From positions 3,472,001 through 3,536,000 of the forward strand of contig JAECYW010000004.1 in assembly GCA_023014335.1 (NCBI GenBank): a stretch of DNA of 64,000 bases, in the 5' to 3' direction. This DNA is from Galerina marginata. Taxonomy: Eukaryota; Basidiomycota; Agaricomycetes; Agaricales; Galerinaceae. The notes beneath the pieces were generated by a model that was given only the letters and a program-made list of their open reading frames with translations, was not told where the DNA came from and did no database searches. The stretch's first letter is position 1; each line of letters starts with the position of its first letter. Made by a program: the position numbers and the translations under genes. Shown one piece after another: positions 11,465-23,264 of the stretch.

Positions 11465-12586
11465 ATGGCTTTTATCAACGCCTCTTCTGCCACTATGGTC
11501 CCCGCCAGCATCACCCAGGCCATTGGTTTCCTTACACGCCCCCTAATTCTTACCCAATCCCCGGAGTTGGTCAACTCCCTCAAGTCAGTTCTTCGAACGA
11601 CTCTCCATTCCTATTTTAATCCAGCACGCGATGCGAGGATTACCCTTTCCTTGTCCACCACTTCTCTCCCTCCCCGCCCTATTTTTGCAGCTTGCATCGC
11701 CGCTGGCCTTCACTGGGCCGTCTGGATGAGGCTTTTGGGTGGACGCGACTTTACCCTCGCCATCGAGGCCCACATCGTCTCTGTGACGTACCTCGGACCC
11801 CAGCCACAGACAGTCGTCGTGTGGTCAGAGGCCACTCTCACACCTGCGAAGCGGGCTCTCCTCGCCCGACTTAACGTCGGCACAGAGCCACAGGTGCCTA
11901 TCAGCAAGCTCGGACAGCAGTCGGCAATGCAGGCATCCCTGCGCGCCACTGTCAACTCTGCGCTTGCGCGTGCCCAGACTCGCACGCTAGCTCAACAGCT
12001 GCTCGAGTCGGATCACAAAGAGGAAGCAGACGAAATTTTTGCGATGATTTCCAGGTCCGCAATCCTGTCCCCTACACCGACACGCGAGTCGTTCCCGGTG
12101 GACATCGCCACGCCATTTATGCCCTTCTCTACAAGGTCGTTCCCATCGCCACTTTCATCTCCAGAGCCAGCGTCGCCAGACAGCTCCAGGCCGAGCTCTC
12201 GTTCGTCGACATTCTCGACCTATTTTTCTGATGACGAAAGTGTGACATCTGCCTCTTCGGCAGCCTCCATCGATTTCCTGGCTTCCACCAAGCCCTCTTC
12301 CGCTGCCAGGTCTTTCAATAGAAACGCCGCCGCTTTCGTTCCTCGCCAATCTCCTTCGGTGTTTACCGACAACACCAAGAAGGACGTGACCAAGTACCTG
12401 TACCAAGGTGGGGTCAGCACTGTGCTGACTGGGGGAGTCATGCTCGGTGGCGGCCCCACTGCAGCCAAGGCCAAAGCTGACGCGGTACCCAAGTACCGCG
12501 CACCCATCGGTGGCAAGAAATTGTCTGCCCCGACTCAAAATGCCGCCTCCGCTAACGGCTCATGGAGACGTGCACCCCGCGTTTAA
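11465..12586 (+). CDS. BTG/Tob-type anti-proliferative domain protein
   Basis: 373 residues, single coding exon. The N-terminal ~125 residues resemble the fungal form of the BTG/Tob domain: an opening ITQAIGFLTRPL, then SLPPRPIFAACIAAGL and a WMRLLGG segment that ends in a strand (IVSVTYLG). In animals BTG/Tob proteins bridge the CCR4-NOT deadenylase to RNA-bound factors and slow growth; a similar role here is an inference. The C-terminal half is Ser/Pro-rich and probably disordered, and ends with a basic, Gly-rich tail. The gene sits between two F-box copies with no visible link to them. The assignment comes from remembered family pattern, so a profile search should confirm it. Confidence 0.6.
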   Translation: MAFINASSATMVPASITQAIGFLTRPLILTQSPELVNSLKSVLRTTLHSYFNPARDARITLSLSTTSLPPRPIFAACIAAGLHWAVWMRLLGGRDFTLAIEAHIVSVTYLGPQPQTVVVWSEATLTPAKRALLARLNVGTEPQVPISKLGQQSAMQASLRATVNSALARAQTRTLAQQLLESDHKEEADEIFAMISRSAILSPTPTRESFPVDIATPFMPFSTRSFPSPLSSPEPASPDSSRPSSRSSTFSTYFSDDESVTSASSAASIDFLASTKPSSAARSFNRNAAAFVPRQSPSVFTDNTKKDVTKYLYQGGVSTVLTGGVMLGGGPTAAKAKADAVPKYRAPIGGKKLSAPTQNAASANGSWRRAPRV

Positions 12587-13442
12587 AACGACCGATACGT
12601 CTCGCAAACGATCACACGACTCACGACAAAGTTCAAGACAAACGACACGCCCTGAACATTGCGTTTCCTTCTCATCATCTGTATCTTTAATCTTTAATTG
12701 TATCTCTCTGTAAACTTACTCACCCATTGCATATCCTTTCGTAGATTCTTAAATTCTGTAGCACTATCATTTTTGCTGTCGCTTCTAATTTTCCCTCTTG
12801 GACTTTCTCGACTGCTCCTGCTTGCCTCCGAGCTTCTACTTGCTTCCGAGTCTTACTCTGGCTTGTGTACTATCACCGACCGCTTGGCATCTTGTAACAT
12901 TATCCAAGGTTACATTGTTTGTAACCCTGTTTATAAATTGTTCTCCATTGCACCTTTCGCTCAGGACCTTCTCTCTTTTTTCGGAGTCAAACGTATGGTG
13001 CTTGAATCTGCACGGGAGACAAGGCTATTCATGGCTTCGGGAGTCGCATCGCGACAAGATGGAGAGGTCCTGGAGCACTTACTTACATAAAATGACCACC
13101 GGTCAAATTTTAATAAAGTTGGTTAATCTAAAATGGGTGCCTAACTCTTCAGAACTTTTATGATGCTGTAACTCGACGGTGTATGAGTGAGTATCCGAGT
13201 CTACCCTCGACCCAGCGCGCCTGTTAGACTTGAGTGAATGAAAATAGGCGGCCCGAGCGTAGCCGGCAGTCCAAGAGTCCGAGTCGGTCAACCGTCCAGT
13301 TCTTTCATCTCCATCATGATCTGTGCTTCTCTCACCTTCTTTCACTTACCACTATCACTCGTAACCCATACTTCCAATTCATTTGCTAGCAGCTAGCGAG
13401 CTCCGACATAATTTACAGTTGAATTCTTTCTGCCCCAGTATC
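12587..13442. other. Intergenic region, no gene seen
   Basis: 3' flank of the BTG-like gene and promoter of the second F-box gene. Open frames here are pyrimidine-rich and lack any domain, so I treat them as chance. Confidence 0.5.
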
Positions 13443-15019
13443 ATGGTCGACTTGCCTCCAGAAATTTGGTTGTACATAGCCACCTTCGTTCCACGAAATG
13501 ACCTGCACCATCTATTGGGTGTCAATCGCGTGTTTTTGGAGCTGGGGCTGGATCTGCGCTTTAAGCGTATCAAACTCTCAACTTCTGGTATTAACAGCCT
13601 TGGCCTCCAACGACTTTCGTGAGTGAACCGCCATCCATGACTTAATACTATAGTGCTGTAGTCAATGCTTATTGCTCGTTCGATACAGGGACTCGTTTGT
13701 GGCCAGAAGAGTGCATGATATGACCGTCATCTTATACTTTCAGGAACCCCAGTCTAAAGGGCATTCCCAAGTTTTTAAAAACATGTATCGACAAATCAAC
13801 CATCCGATGCAGGGCGCTCTTAATCTTTTTAGGAAGGTCAAATCGCATGACTTTGGACGTAACGACAATGTCGGGTTTACATATTTCATGAACGGCCTCA
13901 CTGAATTGGGCCCTAAGCTTGTGAGCCTCCAGACGCTTACTGTTCGATGCACATGGAACCTCGTGCCTCAATCATCGTATAAACAAATGCGCCCTTTCCT
14001 GTCCTCTTTTTCGACTACTGTTGGAGTCAACTTGCGACAGCTCACCCTGGAAGGAAATTTAGACGAATTTCGTGCTTTACTCGAAATTCAACCGGGATTC
14101 AAATCTTTGGACGACCTACGCCTCGTGTTCAAGGAATCTACCCACTCAATCGAACCCGACGCCATTCAGAATACCCTCATTGATGTCGTCGCACCATTCA
14201 TAAACCACCTCAGCTGCCACCTCCAAAAATTATCCCTTAAGTCTTATTTGCCAGCTCTGGATCTCTCCGACTTCTTCCTCAAGTTCAACACCCTTCCTGT
14301 ACTCGGCCATTTGGATCTTCGTGAAGCATTCATTAAACCATCTCGTTACCCCCACAGTTTGATAAAATTATTCGGCGATCATTCCCACACCTTACAACAT
14401 CTACGCCTTCCATTAATTCCTTTCAAGGTACATCTGGAACCTGATATACAAGAACCCTTAAGCGAATGGCTCTTGGAATGTGTCGCAAACGAAGGATCTT
14501 TTACCCATCTCCGGTCCCTCGATATCTACCCAACCAAGGCACCAAAAAGCCTGGATGTCCTCCTTGCTTATATTCGACGTACTTCAAGTCACCTCACAGA
14601 GCTTGTCGTTCGGAATCGTATTTTTGGTGCTATCGAAGCATCTATTGTTGTCCGAGCCCTTTTCCACTGCAACGATCTTGTGGATTTGTCCTTCTGTATC
14701 CTTCAATTGGATTTAGCATTATTAGATCAGTTATCGGAGGATCTTCGCGGCCTACATAGACTACATGTTACTATTAAGGAACCTTTCGTGAGTTCCAGCT
14801 TGTCATTATGCTTCTGTCTCCCCGCTCATGGTGCTCGTATGTTTTTTAATTCTATAGGGAAACATTTTCTTGCCATTGAAAGGACGCTTTGCACATTGGA
14901 ACCTCAAAGACATTTGGATAATGCACAGAGAGGAAAACGTGGATGACAAGACAATGTCTGCCGTTGCTAGAAGCATCCCTTCCCTGGAGAGATTGTTTGG
15001 AAAGAGAATAGTTGGTTGA
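13443..15019 (+). CDS. F-box-like protein with leucine-rich C-terminal part (copy 2)
   Basis: Exons 13443-13618, 13689-14787 and 14858-15019 give 478 residues. It starts MVDLPPEIWLYIATFVPRND, matching copy 1 residue by residue in the F-box, with both introns at the same place and phase. Landmark segments such as FTHLRSLDIYPTKAP and the ending ARSIPSLERLF also match copy 1 (ARTIPSVNSLF). The role is inferred as an SCF substrate adaptor. Codon use is more A/T-rich at third positions than in copy 1, so the two copies have diverged in composition. Confidence 0.82.
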
Positions 15020-15116
15020 TTCTCCCCATCCTTCGCAGCTCTTATATAAACTGCCGATATCAAACCGCCAACCCTCCTTAGGCAATCTGATTTCTTTTGT
15101 GAATCTAGGTTGAATT

Positions 15117-16067
15117 GGCATGTGCGATAGGAAGTTGGCTAGAGGCGTTTCTTGAGGATCGGTTGTCGTGTATTATGACCCTCCTCTCAATTTTTTTTCT
15201 TCTGTCGGTAAGAAAGTTCTCCATAAACAACCATCGTGGCTTCGACGGCGATATGGCTGCCGTCGTCTTACTCGAGACCATTTTGCCGCTCATTAATAGG
15301 CTCAGTTCTCGACTGCAAGACCTGAGGATTATGTTACATCCATCCCATCTCACTTCGCCTAATTTTCTCAGTTTTCCTCCAGTTATCCCCGCTTCCCAAA
15401 CTCCTGTCTTTTGACGTTCGTGTGGCGCTCAACAACGCGCTCAACAATTCATCTGACCTCGAAGACATTCTCCCTGACCCTTCAGAAGCTTACCCTCCGT
15501 CTTAATCATTCCGGCTTCGCCGTCCTTTCGAAACAAGAAAAGCGGCTAGCTCCATGGCTTGTAGACTGTCTTGCACACCCAGAATACTTCTCCCGAGTCC
15601 AGAATTTGGATATTTACCCGACAAGAGAACCCGAGGGACCGTATATTACTGCGGACTTGCGAACGCCTGCGGGAATTCATCATTCGCGACCGGTATCTCG
15701 ACCTCGATGAAATAAAGTTGGTGATAGAAGAGGCGGCGGAATGTCACAATTTAATCTCGCTGCAGTTCAATGCCTGGCGTCTATATGTTGCACTCATTGA
15801 CCATCTATCTCGCCTTGAGTATTGACTGTTGAGTCCACCGCAGGCTCGTTTTTGTGAGTCATTTATCTCTTGCTTCTGTGGGTCACCTTGAATTTCTTGC
15901 ATTTGTAGCAATATTTTAATCGGGACTTGAAAACCAGGTTTTATGGGGGGTGGAAGTTGAGGGAAATCTCGGTATGCTACGGGGATCGAGAAGTGGATGC
16001 TAAAACTATGCGTGCGTGGGCACAAAGCATTCCTTCTGTCGACAGCTGCCCGAAAAGGACGAAATGA
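15117..16067 (+). pseudogene. Decayed third copy of the F-box/leucine-rich gene
   Basis: The frame begins in the middle of the family sequence (LLETILPLINRLSSRLQDLR) with no F-box in front. It then needs frame changes near 15410 and 15660 to follow the family through TLQKLTLRLNHSGF, FSRVQNLDIYPTREP and LREFIIRDRYLDLDEI, and closes with a last exon at about 15910-16067 (RAWAQSIPSV). The frame change near 15650 cannot be explained by an intron that I can see. It directly follows copy 2, which suggests an array formed by local duplication. Confidence 0.7.
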
Positions 16068-16926
16068 CTCCATGTACTTGAAAAGCAGACGCCAGAAACC
16101 AGACGCCAGGAAAGCCGAAATGGTTGAAATTCATTTCGATGTTCATGACATGCCGCTGAGCGCTTAAATTTAATCCCATAGGCTAGGCAGCTGGGATTTT
16201 ATTTCTGTCTGGACTCGGCGATTTAATTGATATTTTCGGGGGCAACCCGAGCTGATAATCTGCTGATTCATCCCAAGGCTAAGTACTTGCATAATCTCTC
16301 TCAAGTCATTCCTTCAGGTTTCATGTGGATCATTCCAGGCTGGTGAGAAGATCGCTGAACGGGCGTCGGGGAGAGGTTTTAGTCAGCGGATGTCGGCACA
16401 TAGCAATTTTTTTCAGAAAAAAAGGGCACGCACAGCGCAAAGTACATGTTCTTGTCAAGCAGAGCTGAATAACGATGATTCTCGACGTAATAGTACCACA
16501 GCACCATCCAGTACGAAAGCTCGTCAGGGAAAAATGATTGCTTGAGTCACATGTTGACTAATGGAATGGTGCCGGGAGGTGCCGAGGTCGGGTAAGTTTT
16601 ATGCAAGCCGTGTCAACGTGTGCAAACGCGGCTTGCCACTGAACCACCACCACCTCTCCTCCCACTGTTCTCCTTTTCTCAGTTTTCTCGGAGGTTTATT
16701 GCTTAGATCTTCACAATTTCGTCTCCCCACTCCCCCCACTCCCATTCTCGCATACTCTTCTGTCAAGGCAGAGGATTCATGCTTCGACCTCCAATTGCTA
16801 AGCCAAAGCATAAAAGATATTTGCCCAGATCTTCAAGTCGCCTTGTAAATTTGTTTTTCTTCTTTTTTGCTTGTCTTTTCTAATCCAATTGTCTTTCAGC
16901 GTTAAACAAACTATCATCTGCCCAGT
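16068..16926. other. Intergenic region and eIF5 promoter
   Basis: No coding sequence supported. The last 300 bases are pyrimidine-rich (CTCCCACTGTTCTCC and similar), as expected in front of a highly expressed fungal gene. Confidence 0.5.
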
Positions 16927-18321
16927 ATGGCTTCCGGAATCGTTAACATTCGCCGCGATGTCGATGACAAGTTCTACCGTTATCGGTATGTTTCTTCGAG
17001 CTCGTCCTATTTTACTCAACGAACAATTAACAACCTGTCACAGCATGCCTGTCCTTACTACCAAGATAGAAGGCAAGGGAAATGGCATCAAGACAGTCAT
17101 TCCCAACATGTCCGACGTTGCTCGGGCCCTCAGTCGCCCACCGACCTATACCACCAAGTTCTTTGGCTGCGAGCTCGGTGCTCAGACCACATTCGACGAA
17201 AAAAATGACCGATACATTGTCAATGGCGCCCACAACGCCGATCGTCTCCGTGAATTACTCGACGTCTTCATCGATAAATTTGTCTTGTGCAAGTCATGCA
17301 AAAATCCCGAAACCGAGCTTGTTATCCTCAAGAATGGTAGACAAGAAGATATTATCCGCGATTGCAAGGCCTGTGGCGAGAGAACAGGTGTCGACATGCG
17401 TCACAAGTTGACTACGTTCATCGTCAAGAACCCGCCCGTCAAAATCAAGAAGGGCAAAAATAAGAATACCGGTGACGCTGCCGGAGGTATCGGTGGTGGC
17501 GGTAATGTTGACCCTACCGCCGATCAGGTCGACTCTCCCGATGGTGGAGCCGAGAGCGACGACGAGCTCACGAAGAAGATCAAAGCCGAGGCGGCGGAGC
17601 TCAACACCGAGACTGCTCTGGCCCAGGAGGACTGGTCTGCAGACACTTCTCCTGAAGCCGTGAAGCAACGTGTGAAAGCTCTAGAGAGCAGCATGGCGGC
17701 GGCTGTTCTCGGCGGCGACGACGACGGTAGCGACGACGATGCCAATAGCCCGTTTGCCCAACTTGGGCGGTGGATCGAAGAGAACCCAGACGACGATGCT
17801 AAGGCTCGGTCTCTCGCCATTTACAAGAAAGCGGAGGAGCTCGGCATCGAGAAAAAGCACAAGACCGTTACTGTTCTTGTCCAAACCCTCTTCACCGCGA
17901 ACATCGCGGCTGAGGTTGAGAAGTATGGTGCTTTGTTCACCAAGGTATGTTTGATCCCTTCTACAGTAATATAACAGTAACATATACTGTCTCTAGATGG
18001 TCACTTCCGAAAAGCACCAAAAAGCACTCCTTGGCGGTGTTGAGCGATTTGTCGGATTCTCGCACCCCGATCTCGTGTCGGCCGTACCGAAGATTTTAAT
18101 GGCATTTTACCAAATCGATCTATTGGACGAAGAAGTTGTTACGCAATGGGGTACTCACGTTAGCAAGAAGTATGTCGATAAGGAGACTAGCAAGAAGGTC
18201 AGAAAAGCTAGTGACCCCTTCTTGAAGGTATGTATCTTCTTGACACCGTCTTTTCGAGATTTACGACTGACCTACTCTCCAGTGGCTCCAAGAAGCCGAG
18301 GACGACGAAGACGATGACTAG
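16927..18321 (+). CDS. TIF5: Translation initiation factor eIF5
   Basis: Exons 16927-16985, 17044-17944, 17997-18227 and 18283-18321 give 409 residues, the usual length. The N-terminal half is the GAP domain for eIF2, starting [20 protein letters not shown] and including the arginine finger region, followed by a C-x2-C...C-x2-C zinc ribbon (CKSC...CKAC). A charged linker (KKGKNKNTG) leads into the C-terminal W2/HEAT domain, which ends with the acidic-aromatic box [12 protein letters not shown]. In the cytosol it stimulates GTP hydrolysis by eIF2 in the 43S/48S complex. All key parts are present. Confidence 0.96.
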
Positions 18322-19250
18322 GTCGTATCGATTCCCGGTCGATTGTATTTCAATGTAAAACCTCTGTTCCATTAACCAAAGCTTCGACATCGCTGATCAG
18401 CTTTGCCAATCTCTTCCAGGAATTTGAGCGAATGGACGATTTGCTTTGCTTAAATATATGCCTTTCCAAAATATCATCTTTTCCTCTCTGCTTGATCAAA
18501 ATTTCCTCCGGCGACACCACCAGAATCCGACTCTTTGACTAGTACCAGCTTGTAAAAAAATTGTCCAATGAAACTATTGTTTTGACGATATTTTTCCAGT
18601 AATGCTGTAATTGTGAGGGCAGGTTGGTCTATCCTAGACTCACCTAGCTAAGGACCGAGTGGCAAGGTTCTGTATCAATGAGATTCTACTGAGGTGTGTT
18701 TCGGCTTGATGTTGGGTAAGTATCAAGTTCAGCCTTTCGGGAAATTTTCTTCAATTCACGGAGTTTTCACGGGTATTCCAGGCATCGTTATTCAAGTCGT
18801 TCGACACATATGTTGCGCAGTGATGTCATTCAATTGAAGCTTGATTGAAGCGCTCGGGCTTACTATTGTTAGTCACATCCGCTGATTTTCCTCGAAGCGT
18901 TGAAAAGTCGGTGAAAGGGATTTATCATACTTTGGGGGTATTACAAACACTTCAGATACGGCTGCAGCTGGGCTTGGTCAGCAGGAGCGACCATCCAAGG
19001 ATCAAGTCAATCAAACAACGTGCCTGGGCTCTGCCCTCCCGAAACAGGATGTGCGTCTAGACCGGTGACCGAACCTAGTATTACGAAAAACCACAAACCA
19101 CATTTGCGTATCAGGAGACCTTCGCATTTTGACAAATGCATCGCCTGCCGTACTCACCATGGTTATAAAAGGGGTTTTTTTCATTGCTGAAAAGAGCACC
19201 ATTCAGTCGCAATCTTCCCATCAACCCAGCACATTTCTTGCAAAACGACG
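18322..19250 (+). promoter_or_regulatory. Intergenic region with TATA box for the first NmrA-like gene
   Basis: A clear TATAAAA at 19164-19170 lies 81 bases before the ATG at 19251. The rest of the stretch has no supported gene. Confidence 0.55.
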
Positions 19251-20278
19251 ATGAGCTTCTCTGTCCTCCTGCTGGGTGCCACCGGTACCATTGGCAGCCA
19301 AATTGCTCTGAAACTCGCCAAATACCAAGACCAGCTCAAGCGCGTGGCATTTCTTACTAGCTCAGCGGACAGTCAGCCAGAAAAGGAGGCTAAATATAAA
19401 ACAGTCCCGATACCTCGCGTCGTTGGTTCATTCGAGGATCCTGCATCTTACCATGGCTTCGATATTGTGATCTCCGCTGTTGGAGACACCCTCTGCGAGG
19501 CCCAGATCAAATACATTGATGCCGCTTTCGAAGGTGGTGCGAAACATTTCTATCCTGCTGAGTGTGAGTGTTCAAGTGTTTCACCTTCATGAATGATTCA
19601 ATCGTTGACCCTCCGACATCCAACAGATGGAATGGATCTCTCAAAAGAATTAGCCAGTACTGAATCTTACTTCGTCAACAAACTGAAAGTCCGAAAGCAT
19701 CTCGAAGACAAGGTCAGCAAGGACGCTTCAAAAGGGTACACCTACATTATGGTGGGCATGTTCAGCGACTTCATGTTGCAGTACAACATCCTCTTCCTAT
19801 CCGACGACAAGAAATCTGCCAGCTTCTTGGGAGACCCTGAGGCAAAACTCTCGACGACTCAGAGCGACGAGTACGTACTTGTTTCGAACTCGTCAAAATC
19901 CGTAGAATGACACTAAAATCATATTCTCTCAGTGTCGGCTCAATCGTTGCTCTCTCTCTCTTACCCTCGCACCTGAAATCACTCTCTGACCGCCGTCAGA
20001 TCCGCTTTGCAGGCTCTACGCTCTCGATTGCTGAATATTTCTCCACTGTTGCGAGCGTCCTTGGGCATGAAATCAAGGTCGAATATCTCTCCAAGGACAG
20101 CTCCTACATTTTTGAACAGGAGCAAAAAGCACTTGGCAATGAATTTATGTACAAGTTCACTTCAGCGAGGCGTGCTCTGGGTTTTGGAGGAGCGGCATTC
20201 GACGGTGTTGATAACGGGTCTTATCACGAGCTTAAACCAACGACCTGGGAAGAAGCCGTTAAGGCCGCATTGGCGTAG
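19251..20278 (+). CDS. NmrA-like NAD(P)-binding reductase (tandem copy 1)
   Basis: Exons 19251-19563, 19627-19870 and 19933-20278 give 300 residues. The start MSFSVLLLGATGTIGS carries the GxxGxxG dinucleotide-binding turn of an atypical short-chain dehydrogenase. Segments such as GFDIVISAVGD and AAFEGGAKHFYPAEY fit the NmrA/isoflavone-reductase type, whose members reduce aromatic or phenylpropanoid-like compounds or act as redox sensors. The substrate is unknown. The protein is soluble, without a signal peptide. Copy 2 at 21006-22015 shares every intron position and about four-fifths of the first-exon residues. Confidence 0.85.
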
Positions 20279-21005
20279 TCTTAGTACGTTGGTGAAGGGG
20301 TTGTAAACTCGTTTTCGGTTACACACGGCGACAAGTAGATAACAAAATGCAGATTGTATGATGTGATGGACGGCGTGGTTCATTCCTTTCTGTTCGGACT
20401 CCGTTCCATTTTTACTTCCTCTGGAAGCCGTCCATTAAAAATAGGTTCGAATTGAACTACCAAGTCGGAGGAGTGTGGGCACTGTGGGCTTGTGTGGCGC
20501 ACTCCCATCAATTTCCTAAATCAGAGGTTGGGGTGAGGCCATTGGAGAAAATACTTTTCACTCAAGCATAGGCCTGCTGACTTCGGGTAGAAACAAATAA
20601 ATGGTAAAATAAAATCTACGGGATTATAATGCGCTATATTACTGTGACAAGGAACCGAAATATTGTAATTACAAATGACCGTCATATTCTCACTCGCTAG
20701 AGCTAAAAATAGCCGCCCAGTTGAGAGTTGAGGGACAGTCAAGAACCATGGCGAACGAACCTCGAAACTAAATGTGGCCAATGCAGTCGAGCCGAGGCCA
20801 ATTTTTTTGTATTCCCATGGCCATGAGTTTATGGCTGTATGCGTCCTTTGCAGCCGAACTGGCGATCTTCTTAAGCCGTAGTTGGCCGCACTCGTGAGGT
20901 ATAAAGAGAGACATTTATTCATCTTGGTTTGTCAACCGTCTGAATTCCCGTCGCCAGACATCCCGCACTATCCTCTGACCGCATACTCAAAAGCGACGCA
21001 CTACA
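20279..21005 (+). promoter_or_regulatory. Spacer with TATA box for the second NmrA-like gene
   Basis: TATAAAG at 20900-20906 lies 100 bases before the ATG at 21006. Each tandem gene therefore has its own core promoter. No gene seen in the rest. Confidence 0.5.
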
Positions 21006-22015
21006 ATGACCTATTCTGTTGTCCTCCTCGGCGCCACGGGTGCGATTGGGAGCAAGATAGCTCTCAAACTTGCGAAACACCAGGATCAACTCGGGCGTGT
21101 TGCATTTCTAACACCAACTGCCAATAGTGGACCTGAAAAAGAAGCTAAATACGACGCAGTTCCTATCCCTCGTGTTGTTGGCGATTATGAAGATCCAAAA
21201 TCCTACCATGGTTTCGATATCGTTGTCTCAGCTGTTGGCGACCCCCTTTGCGAAGCCCAGATCAAATACATTGACGCCGCTTTCGAGGGCGGTGCACAGC
21301 ATTTTTATCCCGCTGAGTGTATGTCCTTTTATTTCAACTAAAATGTCAATGTTGACGACTTCCTAACAGTTGGGGCGGATCTCACTAACGAAGTGGCTCA
21401 TGAAGAATCCTACTTTGCCAACAAGGTGAAGGTCCGGAATTACCTCGAGGAGAAAGTTCGAAATGACCCTACGAAAGGGTACACCTACATCATGACTAGC
21501 TTATTCAGCGACTTCATGATACAATACAACATTCTATTTCTTTCCAAGGACAAGAAGTCAGCCAACTTCTTGGGGAAACCTGATGCCCTGCTCACGACCA
21601 CCTATAGCGACGAGTAAGTTTTACTGTCTTTGAAATTTCTATTCCACACTAAGTTCTGGGTTAATTTAGCGTCGGCGGCATTACCGTTCTTTCCCTGCTG
21701 CCCACGCATCTGAAAGCCCTTAGCGAACGGCGAGAAATCCGATTTTCGGGATCGACGCTCACAATTGCGCAATACTTTGCTACGGTTTCCCGTGTCCTTG
21801 GGCACGATATCAACGTGCAATACCTGTCCAAAGAAAGCTCTTATTCGTACGAAGAGGAACAGAAGGCATCGGGAAACGAGTTTATGTACCGCTTTACTTC
21901 GGCGAGGCGCGTGCTTGGGTTTGGAGACTCGGTAATGCTTAACCCGGATAACGACTCTTACCCTGAGCTCAAGCCCATGACTTGGGAGGAGACTGTAAAG
22001 TTGCTTTTGGGTTGA
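21006..22015 (+). CDS. NmrA-like NAD(P)-binding reductase (tandem copy 2)
   Basis: Exons 21006-21318, 21370-21613 and 21670-22015 (313, 244 and 346 bases, the same exon lengths as copy 1) give 300 residues. The nucleotide-binding turn is VVLLGATGAIGS. The conserved core around AQIKYIDAAFEGGAQHFYPA and the C-terminal TWEE motif are kept. The function is inferred as for copy 1. Identical length and structure with many scattered substitutions suggest a duplication old enough for the two substrates to differ. Confidence 0.85.
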
Positions 22016-22393
22016 GCTGTTGGCAGACAGGTGGAAATTTCGAAAAATGTACATTTTGCGTTAAGAGTTCAATAAAAACAGTAGCCGCTCTTTCATTTCT
22101 TGGCCTTTATGATAACCGGCCAGTATCACTGGTGGATAATACTTGTTTTGATGCTATGAAAGGATCCGGATGACTGAGCCACTTGACCTAAAAAAGGCAA
22201 TCCAGGGTCGAATAAAGGATTGCCATTTTGGGACGCGACGCTTGGACACAACTACCGTGTTTATCTGGAGCGCGCTTTGCCCTTCCATACAGCCACCTGC
22301 GCTTTTACATGTCAACTCCAGGAAACAAAGCGCCGTTCTGTATAAAATGGTGTCGCGGGCCTGGTCAGAGTACCCCACAAGCGGTAACATCTT
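22016..22393. other. Intergenic region, no gene seen
   Basis: 3' flank of the second reductase and 5' flank of the small gene that follows. TATAAAA at 22341 could serve the next gene. Confidence 0.45.
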
Positions 22394-23003
22394 ATGATGC
22401 CTGAGTAAGTGGCTTTTGCCTTCCCTCGACGGACTCTCGAGCTAACTGATCTGTTTTAGACCACTTTTTCTCAGAGATCATTCACCACCAAGTCTCTTAA
22501 TTGGTATCGCCTTCTACTTACGACACCCTAATGACCGCGCGCCAGTATGGAAGTTTATTTTCCACAAGCGGAGGTACACATCCAAGAACGTCATGGTAGC
22601 TGGCGTAAATAAAGTACAAACGCCTGGGGGAGGGCCCGCTGATTATGAATGGGCCTTCGAAATCGAACAAGATGGTTTAGGAGAACCGCTTGCCGTAGTG
22701 CACATTGGCAGGATTCCATGGACCCGCATGGAATTTTTGCATTTCCTTCGGAAATTCGAGGCTGGGAGGGACGGGGATAACCCTGGACAGGTGACGGTGT
22801 GGTCATCCAGTGCATGGGTCATAAAAGTGCTTCATTATCTGGAAAAAAAGCATGGAAGAAAATTGGGCTTCAAGCTTCCCTTTCGGAGTCGGCACTTGTT
22901 TTCACATATCTGGCCTTACATCGAAAAGCAGAGGGATACTCAGCCTCCGTGCGCACCTAGAAGGCATCCCCCAGCGGTTCTTCTCCATGATTTGGAACTA
23001 TAG
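22394..23003 (+). CDS. Small protein of unknown function
   Basis: A short first exon (ATGATGCCTGA followed by GTAAGT at 22405) joins through a 57-base intron to 22460-23003. The product starts MMPEPLFLRDHSPPSLLIGI and includes a conserved-looking core, WAFEIEQDGLGEPLAVVHIG. It has about 185 residues, no signal peptide and no membrane segment. I do not recognise the family. The last ~40 residues are low-complexity and basic, so a further intron near 22880 may change the true C-terminus. Confidence 0.5.
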
Positions 23004-23264
23004 AACGTGGTATATCTTCAGTTCACTTATGATCTTTATGCACAGAGTATGCTTCAATTTATGACTTGAATTATGCCCGTCTTTCAACTTCCAAGCGCGT
23101 CGGAGGTCGTCTTTTACGCCACAGATAGCCTACTATTACTTATGTCCCAAAACTCAAAAGTCACAGAACAGTGGGCCGCCAAGTAGATTATAGATAAATT
23201 ATCGGGTATATAAGCATAAACTTAAGATTAAGCTTGCTACACTTCTCGCCCCAACCCAGATATC

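Noticed and set aside
12698..13163. Two overlapping frames of 120-130 codons
   Set aside because: Pyrimidine-rich, Leu/Ser-rich chance frames in an intergenic region; no family signature.
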